The position numbers were made by a program, and so were the translations under genes. From CAAGNP01 sp964611185 (GTDB lineage: Bacteria; Bacteroidota; Bacteroidia; Bacteroidales; UBA932): 60,346 nucleotides of DNA. Below, in pieces: positions 9,062 through 18,245 of the stretch; position 1 is the stretch's first letter, and each line of letters opens with the position of its first letter. The DNA is taken from NCBI GenBank assembly GCA_964611185.1, contig CAZSXE010000011.1, positions 1-60,346 of the forward strand, in the 5' to 3' direction. Below the pieces are notes generated by a model. That model searched no databases and was not told the origin of the DNA. It was given only the letters and a program-made list of their open reading frames with translations.

Positions 9062-10021
9062 ATGAAAAAGCTAAAATTCGACAATGAACAGCTCAAGTTC
9101 AATGAGGAAAAGGTGACATTTTGGGATTACCTTAAAAAAGGGATGTGGTTTTTCGTGGCGAGCATAGGCCTCGCCTTGATTTATTATGTGATTTTCGCTG
9201 TTTTTTTTAATACCGATGAAGAAAAACAGATGATAAGGGAGAACAAGGCCATAGAGGCAGAATATGATAAGCTCTCTGATAAGATGGATCGTCTTGAAAA
9301 TGTTATTTCTACCCTCCAAGCGAGAGACAGGCAGATATATAGGGAGATTTTTAATTCTGACCCCCCTTATTTTATAAGTGCCACCGACGAATCGCAGCTT
9401 ATTTTGGAAGATGACGATACCGCAATAGGAAACTCTTTGGTCAGATATACCTCGTTGAGATTGAAATCTTTGGAGAAGTCGGTTTTATCATCCGAGAGAG
9501 TTTTAGCTGAGATAGAGACAAGCGTGAAAAACAGCGAGGACATGATGCAGTATATCCCCTCCATTATTCCTGTTGCAGGCTTTTCAATTGTTCAGACGGG
9601 TGCTACCTTGGGGCGCAAGATACACCCCTTTTACAAAACTATCGTTATGCACACAGGTATAGATTTGATAGTCCCGCTCGGAACGGATGTTTATGCTGCC
9701 GCTAACGGTAAGGTGTCTCAAATCACGAAATCGGAGAAAGGGAAAGGAAACTTTGTAAGGATAGATCATGAGAACGGTTATGTGACCACATATTCTCATC
9801 TTGCCGATATTAGGCTTAGAAAGGGGCAGAAAGTCAAGCAAGGTGCTTTGGTGGGGAGAGTAGGGACTTCAGGCACTACTTTTGCACCCCATCTTCATTA
9901 CGAAGTGCTGCTCCACGGAGAATATCAAGATCCGGTTAACTATTTTTTTGCCGATCTGAATCCCGATATGTACAGAGAAATGATGATTATAGCAGTCAAT
10001 ACAGGTCAATCAATGGATTAA
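9062..10021 (+). CDS. M23 (LytM-type) peptidase, second of a tandem pair
   Basis: This 319-residue paralogue of the preceding gene has one membrane helix (about 30-52), a predicted coiled-coil stretch (about 58-90 and 125-165), and a C-terminal M23 domain with HTGID (about 198-202), YSHL (about 242-245) and HLHYEV (about 277-282), so the zinc ligands and catalytic histidines appear intact. The linker has diverged more than the catalytic domain, suggesting an old duplication with different partners or positions. It follows its twin by 4 bp and precedes the MerR-like gene by 11 bp. Substrate is unknown beyond a likely peptidoglycan role. Confidence 0.9.
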   Translation: MKKLKFDNEQLKFNEEKVTFWDYLKKGMWFFVASIGLALIYYVIFAVFFNTDEEKQMIRENKAIEAEYDKLSDKMDRLENVISTLQARDRQIYREIFNSDPPYFISATDESQLILEDDDTAIGNSLVRYTSLRLKSLEKSVLSSERVLAEIETSVKNSEDMMQYIPSIIPVAGFSIVQTGATLGRKIHPFYKTIVMHTGIDLIVPLGTDVYAAANGKVSQITKSEKGKGNFVRIDHENGYVTTYSHLADIRLRKGQKVKQGALVGRVGTSGTTFAPHLHYEVLLHGEYQDPVNYFFADLNPDMYREMMIIAVNTGQSMD

Positions 10022-10032
10022 AACTTTTTATT

Positions 10033-10392
10033 ATGCCGTACAAAGAATTTAAAATTGAAAAGCTCTACTATTCTATCGGAGAAGTAGCTGAAATGCTCGG
10101 GGAAAATATCTCTCTCGTGCGCTTTTGGTCTGATAAATTTTCAAGATTTGTCAAGCCCGAAAGAAATAAAAAGGGAAACAGAAGGTTTTCTGCAAGTGAT
10201 GTAAATACGCTCAAGACCATTTATTATCTTGTCAAGGAGAAAGGGATGACACTTGATGGTGCTGCTTCTGTTTTAAACAGCAACAAAGAAGGTGCTGATA
10301 AGAATGCTGAAATAGTAGAGAGGCTTACCGGTATTAAAGCTGAGTTGATAAATATTCAAAATTCACTTGAAACCGAACATGAGAGCTTCTGA
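10033..10392 (+). CDS. MerR-family HTH transcriptional regulator
   Basis: This 119-residue protein carries an N-terminal MerR-type winged helix (about residues 10-75): YSIGEVAEMLGE, then a recognition segment ending in NRRFSASDVNTLKTIYYL. The tail is too short for a long effector-binding domain and no cysteine pair is present, so it is not a classic metal or redox sensor. Short MerR-like proteins of this kind are common in Bacteroidota. The gene overlaps the Nif3-like gene by 26 bp and follows the M23 pair, so it may regulate envelope genes, but no operator can be assigned from the sequence. Confidence 0.85.
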   Translation: MPYKEFKIEKLYYSIGEVAEMLGENISLVRFWSDKFSRFVKPERNKKGNRRFSASDVNTLKTIYYLVKEKGMTLDGAASVLNSNKEGADKNAEIVERLTGIKAELINIQNSLETEHESF

Positions 10393-11152
10393 AATAGCAA
10401 ATATAATCGAGGATTTTGCTCCTCTCTCTTTTCAGGAGAGCTGGGATAATTCAGGTTTTTGCATAGGTTCGCCCTCCGATGAGGTTCACGGTGTCCTTAT
10501 AGGATTTGACTGTACTCCCGATCTTGTGAACGAGGCTATAGAAATAGGAGCCGATATGATTATTACACATCATCCTCTTATCTTCTCCCCTTTAAAAAAG
10601 ATTTCTTCCGATAATTCACAGGGCAAAGCGATAATAAATGCCATAAAGCACAATATTGTCATTTATGCTTCTCATACCAATATGGATAAGGTAATTAATG
10701 GTGTGAGCGGTAAGATGGCTCGACGCCTGAGTCTTAAAAATGTGGAGATTATGGAGAAAGGAGAGCATGGAGAGGGGCTTGGGGTAGTGGGTACCCTTCC
10801 GGAGCCGATGAAGAGTGAAGAATTTATTGCTTTTGTAAGAAAATCTTTTTCACTTAAGTGTGTAAGAGTCTCTAAACCGACTGAAAAATGGATTAGCAAA
10901 GTGGCTCTTTGCGGTGGGGCAGGCAGATCTTTGATAAAAAATGCAGTCGCCTCAGGAGCAGATGTTTATATCACAGGAGATATTTCTTATCACGATTTTC
11001 TTACCGACAACGATTTTATGATAATGGATATCGGACATTTTGAGAGCGAAATTGACATCGTTAAAACCATCTTTGATATTCTTAAAGAAAAAATTCCTAA
11101 CTTTGCCGTCCAAATTGAGAAAAAAAATAACAATTTAGTATATTATTATTAA
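10367..11152 (+). CDS. Nif3-like dinuclear metal centre protein (YbgI type)
   Basis: This 261-residue protein belongs to the Nif3/YbgI/DUF34 family, hexameric proteins with a dinuclear metal site whose function is debated (GTP cyclohydrolase I type 2-like or metal-related roles have been proposed). Metal-ligand motifs are visible: THHPLIFSPL (about residues 66-75), SHTNMDKVINGVS (about 102-114) and a C-terminal DIGHFESE (about 223-230). It is the short form without the roughly 100-residue insertion found in many homologues. The start at 10367 overlaps the MerR-like gene, and the stop is 1 bp before the zinc-ribbon gene; Nif3-like genes commonly neighbour such zinc-ribbon genes. Confidence 0.9.
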   Translation: MKPNMRASEIANIIEDFAPLSFQESWDNSGFCIGSPSDEVHGVLIGFDCTPDLVNEAIEIGADMIITHHPLIFSPLKKISSDNSQGKAIINAIKHNIVIYASHTNMDKVINGVSGKMARRLSLKNVEIMEKGEHGEGLGVVGTLPEPMKSEEFIAFVRKSFSLKCVRVSKPTEKWISKVALCGGAGRSLIKNAVASGADVYITGDISYHDFLTDNDFMIMDIGHFESEIDIVKTIFDILKEKIPNFAVQIEKKNNNLVYYY

Positions 11153-11153
11153 T

Positions 11154-11978
11154 ATGGCTACAAGCAAACAGAAAAAAATTATTGTAGAAACCCCCATTGA
11201 CAAGAGGGAGACTTTCGTGTCTTTGTCGAAAAACATGAATGATTCTGACATAAGTATGGAGACGAAGCTTCATACTCTTTACAGAATTCAACAAACCGAC
11301 TCAAAAATTGATCAGATTCACCTTCTTAGAGGGGAGCTTCCCGAAGAAGTTCGCGAATTGGAAGATGAAATAGAAGGGCTGAAGACCAGAATTTTAAAAT
11401 TGCAGGGAGAGGTTAAAGAGAAGGAAAAATTCGTCTCCCAGAAGAAAATTGATATGGAAAATGCAAAAGTCGCCATATCCAAATATGAAGATCAGCGAAG
11501 CAATGTAAAAAATAATCGCGAATACGACTCTATTTCCAAAGAGATTGAGTATCAGGGACTTGAAAGAGAGCTTGCAGAGAAAAGAATAAAGGAGAATCAA
11601 GAATCCATAGCAGAAAAGAAAGGGATTATCGATGCTACGAAGGAGACTCTTGCCGGCAGGAGTATTGATCTTGAAAATAAGAAAAAAGAGCTTGTTTCCA
11701 TATCTCATGAGACTGAAAAGGAGGAAGAAATACTTCTTAAACAGAAAGAGGAGCTTTCAAAAAATATTGATGAGAGGATGATGGTGGCTTATAACAAAGT
11801 TCGCTCTAATGCTCACAATCATCTCGCAGTAGTAACTGTCAAAAGAGATGCTTGCGGCGGATGTTTTAATAAGATACCCCCTCAGAGGCAGCTTGACATC
11901 GCTTTGAGTAAGAAGATTATTGTTTGCGAATATTGCGGGCGTATTCTTGTTAGTTCCGATTTTGAAAATGAAGAGTAA
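11154..11978 (+). CDS. Coiled-coil protein with C-terminal zinc ribbon
   Basis: This 274-residue protein has a long helical coiled coil (about residues 55-215, rich in Lys, Glu and heptad Leu/Ile) followed by a C4 zinc ribbon, CGGC then CEYC about 22 residues later (about 234-263). This matches the CT398-like zinc-ribbon family often encoded next to Nif3-like genes. It has a roughly 35-residue N-terminal extension before the conserved TLYRIQQTDSKID segment; an internal ATG near residue 24 or 34 could be the true start. Biochemical role is unclear; nucleic-acid or protein binding is likely from the fold. Confidence 0.85.
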   Translation: MATSKQKKIIVETPIDKRETFVSLSKNMNDSDISMETKLHTLYRIQQTDSKIDQIHLLRGELPEEVRELEDEIEGLKTRILKLQGEVKEKEKFVSQKKIDMENAKVAISKYEDQRSNVKNNREYDSISKEIEYQGLERELAEKRIKENQESIAEKKGIIDATKETLAGRSIDLENKKKELVSISHETEKEEEILLKQKEELSKNIDERMMVAYNKVRSNAHNHLAVVTVKRDACGGCFNKIPPQRQLDIALSKKIIVCEYCGRILVSSDFENEE

Positions 11979-11984
11979 TTGATT

Positions 11985-13187
11985 ATGAAAAAAGAACCTT
12001 ATATTTTAAGGGATCTTTTCTTTCAGCATATAGCACAGACATCATCCTCCCCTCTGAGTATTAAAGTGGATAAGGCGGATGGTGTTTTTTTATACTCTGA
12101 CGGGAAAAAATATCTCGATTTTGTTTCAGGCGTTTCTGTAAGCAATATAGGGCATCATAATTCAGAGGTGGTGGAGGCTGTTCAGCGTCAAGCTGACAAT
12201 TATTTCCATCTTATGGTCTATGGCGAGATGATTCAATCGCCTCAAGTGCTTCATGCTCAGCTTCTTTGCTCTCTCCTTCCTGACACCCTTCAGAGTGTTT
12301 ATTATGTAAATTCCGGCAGTGAGGCCAACGAGGGTGCTATGAAGCTCGCCAAGCGCATTACCGGTCGCTGTGATATCTTGTGTTGTGAAAATGCCTATCA
12401 CGGCTCGACTCAAGGAGCCATGAGTGTTATGGGAAGTGACTTTTTTACTTCTGCCTATCGTCCTCTATTGCCCCAAGTGGGGCGAATCCGTTTTAATTGT
12501 TTTGAAGATCTTGAAAAAATTTCTTCTCGCACTGCCTGTGTTATAATAGAGCCGGTTCAGGGTGAAGGCGGTGTAATATTGCCCGTTGAGGGCTACCTTT
12601 TAGCTCTTCGCACAAGGTGCAATGAAACAGGTGCTCTGCTTATTTTTGACGAGGTGCAGACTGGTTTCGGCAGGACTGGTTCTATGTTCGCTTTTCAGAA
12701 ATTCGGAGTGGTTCCCGATATTCTTACTCTCGCTAAAGCAATGGGAGGGGGGATGCCTTTAGGTGCTTTTATCTCTTCTCGCGAAAATATGGAGCAGCTC
12801 ACTTTCAATCCTCCGCTCGGTCATATTACTACTTTCGGAGGGCATCCTGTGTGTTGCGCCGCGGCGCTCGCTTCATTGAGGGTTCTATTGCGCGAAGCAT
12901 GGATATCTGATGTCGAAAGAAAATCTTTAATCGTGGAGAGGGCCCTTTCTTCTCATCCTCTTGTGAAAGAGATTCGTCGTGCAGGGCTTCTCATCGCCAT
13001 TGACCTCGGTCGGGAGGATTACGCTTCCCGAATGATACCTCTTTTAAAAGATGAGTGTGTCATAAGTGATTATTTTCTCTTTCACCCCACCTCTTTCCGC
13101 ATAGCCCCCCCCCTCTGCATCACCGATGATGAATTGAAGTCAGGCCTCGATGCGGTGCTGAGGGCGCTTGATAAGGTGGAGAAATGA
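11985..13187 (+). CDS. Class III PLP aminotransferase
   Basis: This 400-residue fold-type I, class III (ornithine/GABA-type) aminotransferase shows YVNSGSEANEGAMKLAKR (PLP phosphate binding, about 106-123), AYHGSTQGAM (about 137-146), IFDEVQTGFGRTG (about 218-230) and the PLP lysine Lys251 in TLAKAMGGGMPLGA. Class III enzymes transfer omega-amino groups of ornithine, acetylornithine, GABA or similar donors, and the substrate cannot be read from sequence. The ATG at 11985 (MKKEPY) is preferred over a TTG two codons upstream. It is the last gene of the M23-Nif3 operon; no arginine-pathway neighbours are present. Confidence 0.88.
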   Translation: MKKEPYILRDLFFQHIAQTSSSPLSIKVDKADGVFLYSDGKKYLDFVSGVSVSNIGHHNSEVVEAVQRQADNYFHLMVYGEMIQSPQVLHAQLLCSLLPDTLQSVYYVNSGSEANEGAMKLAKRITGRCDILCCENAYHGSTQGAMSVMGSDFFTSAYRPLLPQVGRIRFNCFEDLEKISSRTACVIIEPVQGEGGVILPVEGYLLALRTRCNETGALLIFDEVQTGFGRTGSMFAFQKFGVVPDILTLAKAMGGGMPLGAFISSRENMEQLTFNPPLGHITTFGGHPVCCAAALASLRVLLREAWISDVERKSLIVERALSSHPLVKEIRRAGLLIAIDLGREDYASRMIPLLKDECVISDYFLFHPTSFRIAPPLCITDDELKSGLDAVLRALDKVEK

Positions 13188-13189
13188 TT

Positions 13190-13220
13190 CTTGAAATAAC
13201 AAAAATTTTCATTACTTTTA
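13190..13220 (+). promoter_or_regulatory. Probable dnaB promoter
   Basis: CTTG at 13190-13193, a 19-bp spacer, then TACTTTTA at 13213-13220: each element is one base from the Bacteroidota consensus (TTTG / TAnnTTTG). It sits 26 bp before the dnaB start and could drive the dnaB-rnf unit. Confidence 0.5.
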
Positions 13221-13246
13221 CACTCTTGTAATAAACACTGTAAGAT

Positions 13247-14752
13247 ATGGCTAAAACCGGTTATAAACCTAAAAATCAGAATAATAATATAGATGCGATA
13301 AGTCTTGATGTGGGGAAGGTGCCGCCGCAGGCTATTGATGTGGAGGAGGCGGTGTTGGGGGCGTTGCTCATTGAGCCTAATGTAGTTCCGGATGTGATGG
13401 ATTCCTTAGTGTCGGAGTGTTTTTATAAGGAGACCAACAAAAAGATTTTCAAGGCTATAAGCGATCTCTCTTCAAGACATGAGCCGGTGGATATTTTTAC
13501 TGTGGCGGATGAGTTAAAAAAGAGTAATGATCTTGAAGAGGTGGGTGGCCCTTTTTATCTCAGCCAGCTAAGTTCCAAAATCGGGGCAGCAGCCCACATT
13601 GACTACCATACTAAGATATTGCTTCAGAAATATATTCAGAGGGAGCTTATATCTATTTCATATCAGGTACAGAAGGATTCGTTTGATGATAGCATACCTG
13701 TTGACGATCTTCTCGATACGGCTCAGGACAAGATGTTCGCCCTTTCCGAGAAGAATATGAAGCGAGAGACTCAGCCGATACAGACAGTCATTAATAGTGC
13801 TCTTGAAGAGATTGAAAAATATCAGGAGAGAGAAGACGGACTAAGCGGGCTTGCTTCGGGATTTACGGGGATTGACAGAATTACACTCGGGTGGCAGGCA
13901 TCTGATTTGGTGATTGTGGCTGCAAGACCGGCCATGGGTAAGACAGCATTCGTTCTGACAATGGCCAGGAATATGGCTGTTGCCAAACATACTCCGGTGG
14001 CTTTCTTCTCTTTGGAAATGTCTTCTCTTCAGCTCGTCAAGAGGCTTCTCGTTTCGGAAACAGGACTTTCTTCCGAAAAAATCAGAGGAGGGAAAAAACT
14101 TGCCGGACATGAGCTTGTTCAGCTCAATGAAAGGATCAAAGATCTTTCAAAGGCACCTCTATATATAGATGACACCCCTTCTCTTTCCATATTTGAATTC
14201 AGATCGAAAGCGCGTAAGCTTGTAAGAAAAGCGGGTGTAAAAATGATAATGATAGACTATCTTCAGCTTATGACAGGCCCACCGGAGCTGCGCGGTATGA
14301 GGGAGCAGGAAGTTTCAAATATATCGCGTTCTTTGAAAGCAGTAGCCAAGGAGCTTAATATCCCTATCATCGCGCTATCTCAGCTCAGTCGTGCGGTGGA
14401 GACAAGGGCGGGAAGTAATAAAAGGCCGCAGCTTAGTGACTTGCGCGAATCAGGTGCTATCGAACAGGATGCCGATATAGTAATGTTTATCCATCGTCCC
14501 GATTACTATGGCCTGCAGGAAGATCCTGCTATGCAGGGAGTTGCCGATATAATTATCGCCAAGCATCGTAACGGCTCGACAGGGGAAGTGAAGATGAAGT
14601 TCAGAGCTTCGGAAGCTAAATTCGTCGATATAGACGAACTTGATATTAATGACGGCGATTTTGGAATGGAGGGGGAAAATATGGTGGCATCGAGGATGAA
14701 CAGTGATGATTTCACCCCTAATTCGGAATTTGGCCAAAATATGGAATTTTAA
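13247..14752 (+). CDS. dnaB: Replicative DNA helicase DnaB
   Basis: DnaB is the hexameric 5'-3' helicase that unwinds DNA at the replication fork. The 501-residue protein has the N-terminal domain (EEAVLGALLIEP about 29-40), a linker, and a RecA-like motor domain with Walker A PAMGKTAF (Lys232), VAFFSLEMSS, the Walker B-like MIMIDYLQLM and the C-terminal DLRESGAIEQDAD and KHRNG motifs. No intein interrupts the P-loop. Its stop overlaps the start of the DUF3108 gene (TAATG), so this housekeeping gene appears to head a long transcript running into the Rnf complex. Confidence 0.97.
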   Translation: MAKTGYKPKNQNNNIDAISLDVGKVPPQAIDVEEAVLGALLIEPNVVPDVMDSLVSECFYKETNKKIFKAISDLSSRHEPVDIFTVADELKKSNDLEEVGGPFYLSQLSSKIGAAAHIDYHTKILLQKYIQRELISISYQVQKDSFDDSIPVDDLLDTAQDKMFALSEKNMKRETQPIQTVINSALEEIEKYQEREDGLSGLASGFTGIDRITLGWQASDLVIVAARPAMGKTAFVLTMARNMAVAKHTPVAFFSLEMSSLQLVKRLLVSETGLSSEKIRGGKKLAGHELVQLNERIKDLSKAPLYIDDTPSLSIFEFRSKARKLVRKAGVKMIMIDYLQLMTGPPELRGMREQEVSNISRSLKAVAKELNIPIIALSQLSRAVETRAGSNKRPQLSDLRESGAIEQDADIVMFIHRPDYYGLQEDPAMQGVADIIIAKHRNGSTGEVKMKFRASEAKFVDIDELDINDGDFGMEGENMVASRMNSDDFTPNSEFGQNMEF

Positions 14753-15630
14753 TGAAACAATTGAGGTTTACCTTATCGTTTTTAGTACTGATAATCAGCT
14801 CATTTCTCGCTGTTTATGCCCAAGACGAGAGAAATGATACGACTAAGATAAACTGTCCTCCCATCAGATTTATTCACGAAGATTCTCTCTCTTTCTCTGC
14901 CGGAGAAAAGCTAACATACATATTGCAATACAGGTGGCTCGGCATTCGTACCGATGTGGGAGAGGGGAGCGCATATCTTTCTCAAAGTGAGACCAAAGGG
15001 GGGCGTTCTCTGTTTCATACAAGGGTCGTCGGCTCTACATATAAATTTTGGGATGCTTTTTTCAAAGTAAGAGAGTTGTTTGAATCCAAATTTTATTCCG
15101 ATAACCTCCGTCCCGTCTATTTTTATCGTGATACCCACGAAGGAAAATATAAAATCAAAAATACCTATTACTGGAATGACCTGACACACGAAATATCGGC
15201 GAGGGTAGAGAGGGAGAACAAAGAGCCGTTAGATACCATTCTGCTCGGGCAGGAGTGTACTTATGATCTCCCCACGATGTTCTATTATGCGAGAAACATA
15301 GATTTTGACGAGATAGAAAGGGGGGTTAACCATCCCCTCTCTTTCGCCATTGACGAGGAGGTTTTCAATATATATTTCCGTGTCATCGGTCGGGAAGAAA
15401 AGAAAATTAACTCCATCGGTACATGGAAGACTATTAAATTTGCTGCGAAAGTGGTGGCCGGTGAGGTATTTAACGGGAAAAATGAGATGATTATCTGGGT
15501 CACGGATGATGATAATAAGATTCCGCTCTATTTTGAGGTTCCTATAATAGTGGGGACTATGAGCGGACGGCTTGCGAGCTATGAAAATGTAAAATATCCG
15601 ATGAACTGTAAAATTGAGGAAGAAAAATGA
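14752..15630 (+). CDS. Exported DUF3108 protein
   Basis: This 292-residue protein begins with a clear signal peptide (hydrophobic run about residues 6-22, then YAQDE) and otherwise looks like a soluble, beta-rich protein with the FSAGEKLTYIL opening and the W-KVWVTDDDNKIPL-like ending (here IIWVTDDDNKIP) typical of DUF3108 proteins. Function is unknown; a periplasmic or outer-membrane-associated place is likely. It is tightly coupled to dnaB upstream (TAATG) and to the RseC-like gene downstream (ATGA), although neither link indicates its job. Confidence 0.83.
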   Translation: MKQLRFTLSFLVLIISSFLAVYAQDERNDTTKINCPPIRFIHEDSLSFSAGEKLTYILQYRWLGIRTDVGEGSAYLSQSETKGGRSLFHTRVVGSTYKFWDAFFKVRELFESKFYSDNLRPVYFYRDTHEGKYKIKNTYYWNDLTHEISARVERENKEPLDTILLGQECTYDLPTMFYYARNIDFDEIERGVNHPLSFAIDEEVFNIYFRVIGREEKKINSIGTWKTIKFAAKVVAGEVFNGKNEMIIWVTDDDNKIPLYFEVPIIVGTMSGRLASYENVKYPMNCKIEEEK

Positions 15631-16040
15631 AACTAATCGAGCATAAAGGGGTAATAAAATCTGTTTCGAATGATATAATTAAGGTAGAGATAATTAACCA
15701 CTCTGCCTGCGCACAGTGCCATGCGAGGATGATGTGCGGAGTTTCAGATCAAAAGTCCAAGGAAATAGAGATACAGACCCCTTCAAACAGTTTTTTTTCA
15801 GAAGGAGAAGAGGTAAATGTAATTCTTTGCAAGTCTTTGGGGATGACGGCAGTGTTGATTTCTTATGTAATTCCGTTGATAATTCTACTCATTTTATTAT
15901 TAACTTTGTCGTCGGTATTAAAAAATGAATTATATTGTGCATTAATATCGTTGGCCGGGATAGCTCTTTACTATTTTGGAGTTTACCTTTTCAGAAAGAA
16001 AATAAAAAAACGATTTGTTTTTACTATTGAAAAAATTTAG
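15627..16040 (+). CDS. RseC/SoxR-reducing-system-like membrane protein
   Basis: This 137-residue protein has a small N-terminal domain with clustered cysteines (CAQCHARMMC, about residues 30-39) and two membrane helices (about 75-98 and 102-122). This is the RseC/RsxC-associated family, which in enterobacteria works with the Rsx/Rnf electron-transfer complex to keep SoxR reduced. Here it directly precedes rnfB by 9 bp, which supports a function with the Rnf complex, perhaps in assembly or redox-centre handling. The cysteines could bind a metal or a cluster; that is inference. Confidence 0.85.
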   Translation: MKLIEHKGVIKSVSNDIIKVEIINHSACAQCHARMMCGVSDQKSKEIEIQTPSNSFFSEGEEVNVILCKSLGMTAVLISYVIPLIILLILLLTLSSVLKNELYCALISLAGIALYYFGVYLFRKKIKKRFVFTIEKI

Positions 16041-16049
16041 AAAAAAGAT

Positions 16050-16895
16050 ATGAGTACCACTATTATTTTTACCATTGTCAGTTTGAGTGTTTTAGGACTC
16101 ATTTTGGCAGTTGTGCTCTATTTTGTAGCACAGAAATTCAAAGTGGAGGAGGATCCCCGCATTGACGAAGTCGAAGCGATTATGCCGGGGGCCAATTGCG
16201 GCGGTTGCGGCTTTGCAGGCTGTCGCGCTTTCGCAGAGAATGCCGTTAAATCGCCAAATCTTGATGGCCTTTTCTGCCCTGTGGGAGGCAATGCCACAAT
16301 GAAAAAAGTGGCAGACAAGCTCGGCTTCACCATTGAAGAACAGGCTCCTAAGGTGGCTGTTGTCAGGTGTTATGGCACTTGTGACAATAGGGAGACGACC
16401 AATATTTACGATGGAAGCAGCTCCTGTAAGGTGAAAGCGGGGCTATATGCAGGTGATACGGGGTGTAAATATGGATGTCTCGGATGCGGAGATTGTGTGG
16501 CGGTATGTAATTTCGGGGCTATCTCTATGAATCCAAGAACTCTCCTTCCCGAAGTGAATGAGGATAAATGTGTCGCTTGCGGGGCGTGCGTAAAGGCTTG
16601 TCCGAGAAGTATCATCGAGCTGAGAAATAAGGGGAAGAAAGGGATGAGGGTATATGTTTCTTGCGTAAACAAAGACAAAGGGGCAGTAGCGAGAAAAGCC
16701 TGCAAGGTAGCTTGTATAGGGTGCAGTAAATGCAAAAGTGTCTGTGCGTTTGACGCCATCACCATCGAGGACAATCTTTCCTATATTGATTATAATAAAT
16801 GTCGCCTTTGCCGCAAGTGTGTAGATGCCTGCCCGACGAAGGCTATATGGGAAGTTAATTTCCCGGTAAGAATCCCTAAACCCGATACATTATGA
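16050..16895 (+). CDS. rnfB: Rnf complex subunit B (iron-sulfur protein)
   Basis: RnfB takes electrons from reduced ferredoxin into the membrane Rnf complex. The 281-residue protein has an N-terminal membrane helix (about 4-26), a cysteine motif GANCGGCGFAGCRAF (about 48-62) with a further Cys near 77 for the domain cluster, then four ferredoxin-like four-cysteine motifs: CLGCGDCVAVC (about 140-150), CVACGACVKAC (about 172-182), CIGCSKCKSVC (about 222-232) and CRLCRKCVDAC (about 252-262). The classic E. coli RnfB has two such motifs, so this is the multi-cluster form seen in anaerobes. Its stop overlaps rnfC by 4 bp. Confidence 0.96.
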   Translation: MSTTIIFTIVSLSVLGLILAVVLYFVAQKFKVEEDPRIDEVEAIMPGANCGGCGFAGCRAFAENAVKSPNLDGLFCPVGGNATMKKVADKLGFTIEEQAPKVAVVRCYGTCDNRETTNIYDGSSSCKVKAGLYAGDTGCKYGCLGCGDCVAVCNFGAISMNPRTLLPEVNEDKCVACGACVKACPRSIIELRNKGKKGMRVYVSCVNKDKGAVARKACKVACIGCSKCKSVCAFDAITIEDNLSYIDYNKCRLCRKCVDACPTKAIWEVNFPVRIPKPDTL

Positions 16896-18232
16896 GACAT
16901 ACATTTTTAATTGGCGGAGTTCATCCGAAAGATTATAAGATATCGGCAGATTCGCCTATCGAGGATTTTCCGGTTCTCGAAAGAGTTTATATTTCCATGT
17001 CGCAGCACATTGGGGCACCGGCTGAGCCTATTGTTTCCAAAGGAGATCATGTAAAAGTGGGACAGCTCGTTGCCAAGCCGACAGGTTTTGTGTCTGCTGC
17101 CATCCACTCTTCTGTGTCGGGAACGGTAGCATCCGTGGAACCATACGCAGATCTTGCAGGGAACTATGTAATGACGGTCATTATAGATGTGGAAGGTGAC
17201 CAATGGGAAGAGAGTATCGACCGTACACCTGACATTGTTAGCGAGATTAAATTGTCCAAAGAAGAAATTATCAAAAAAATTGCCGACAGCGGCATTGTGG
17301 GACTGGGAGGAGCTTCGTTTCCCACCCATATCAAGCTCTCTCCTCCTCCGGGGAAAAAAGCAGATTATCTATTGATCAACGGAGCCGAATGTGAGCCTTT
17401 CCTCACATCGGATTATCGCATTATGCTCGAAAAACCGGAAGAAATCATCATCGGAGCGGAGATAATGATGAAAGCATTGGGCGTAAGCAGGTGTCTTTTC
17501 GGTGTTGAGGAGAATAAGCCTGAGGCAATAAAAATTCTCAGCTCTTTTTCAGCGCAGCACCCTGGGGTTAAAATTGTCTCTTTAAAGAAAAAATATCCTC
17601 AAGGAGGTGAAAAACAGCTAATTGAGGCTTTAACCCGCAGACGAGTTCCCTCCATGGGACTTCCCATAGATGCAGGGGCAGTAGTTCAGAATTGCGGCAC
17701 GGCGCTCGCGGTCTATGAAGCTGTTCAGAAAAATAAACCTCTCTTCGAGGGGATTGTCACCGTAACCGGCAATTGTACCGATCAGCAGAGGAATTTCCGT
17801 CTGAGGGTGGGCACTCCGATCGAAAAGATGCTCTATCAGGTGGGAAGAGTTCCCAAAGATGCTGCGAAAGTGATCAGCGGAGGGCCAATGATGGGTAAGG
17901 CTATTGCCAATTTACAAGCTGCTTCAGTTAAGAGCACTTCTGCCATTCTGGTACTTACTGAAAAAGAAACGAAGAGAAACCCCGAGGGGAATTGCATGAG
18001 ATGCGGAAAATGTATTGAGGCTTGTCCTATGGGGCTTGAGCCTTACCTTCTCAATAAACTTTCAAAGGTGGGGGATACTGCATCTATGGAAGCAAATAAA
18101 ATATACGACTGCATCGAATGTGGATGCTGCCTCTACACCTGCCCCTCATACATACCTCTTCTCGACAACATCAGGATAGCTAAAGCGCAGGTAATGAAAA
18201 TAATGCGCAGTCGTCCAAAAGTAAATAAATAA
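16892..18232 (+). CDS. rnfC: Rnf complex subunit C (NADH-binding)
   Basis: RnfC is the peripheral subunit that binds NAD(H) and FMN. The 446-residue protein has an N-terminal barrel-sandwich region, the nucleotide/flavin segment GIVGLGGASFPTHIKL (about 135-150) and INGAECEPFLTSD (about 163-175), then an SLBB-like region and two C-terminal ferredoxin motifs, CMRCGKCIEACP (about 369-380) and CIECGCCLYTCP (about 408-419). Length is typical of compact anaerobe RnfC, without the Ala-rich tail of the E. coli protein. It follows rnfB with ATGA overlap and precedes rnfD by 13 bp. Confidence 0.96.
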   Translation: MRHTFLIGGVHPKDYKISADSPIEDFPVLERVYISMSQHIGAPAEPIVSKGDHVKVGQLVAKPTGFVSAAIHSSVSGTVASVEPYADLAGNYVMTVIIDVEGDQWEESIDRTPDIVSEIKLSKEEIIKKIADSGIVGLGGASFPTHIKLSPPPGKKADYLLINGAECEPFLTSDYRIMLEKPEEIIIGAEIMMKALGVSRCLFGVEENKPEAIKILSSFSAQHPGVKIVSLKKKYPQGGEKQLIEALTRRRVPSMGLPIDAGAVVQNCGTALAVYEAVQKNKPLFEGIVTVTGNCTDQQRNFRLRVGTPIEKMLYQVGRVPKDAAKVISGGPMMGKAIANLQAASVKSTSAILVLTEKETKRNPEGNCMRCGKCIEACPMGLEPYLLNKLSKVGDTASMEANKIYDCIECGCCLYTCPSYIPLLDNIRIAKAQVMKIMRSRPKVNK

Positions 18233-18245
18233 AATAATTGACAAT

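Noticed and set aside
15716..15928. Out-of-frame 70-codon reading inside the RseC-like gene as evidence of a frameshift
   Set aside because: The 137-residue frame has the cysteine cluster and two membrane helices intact, so no frameshift is needed.
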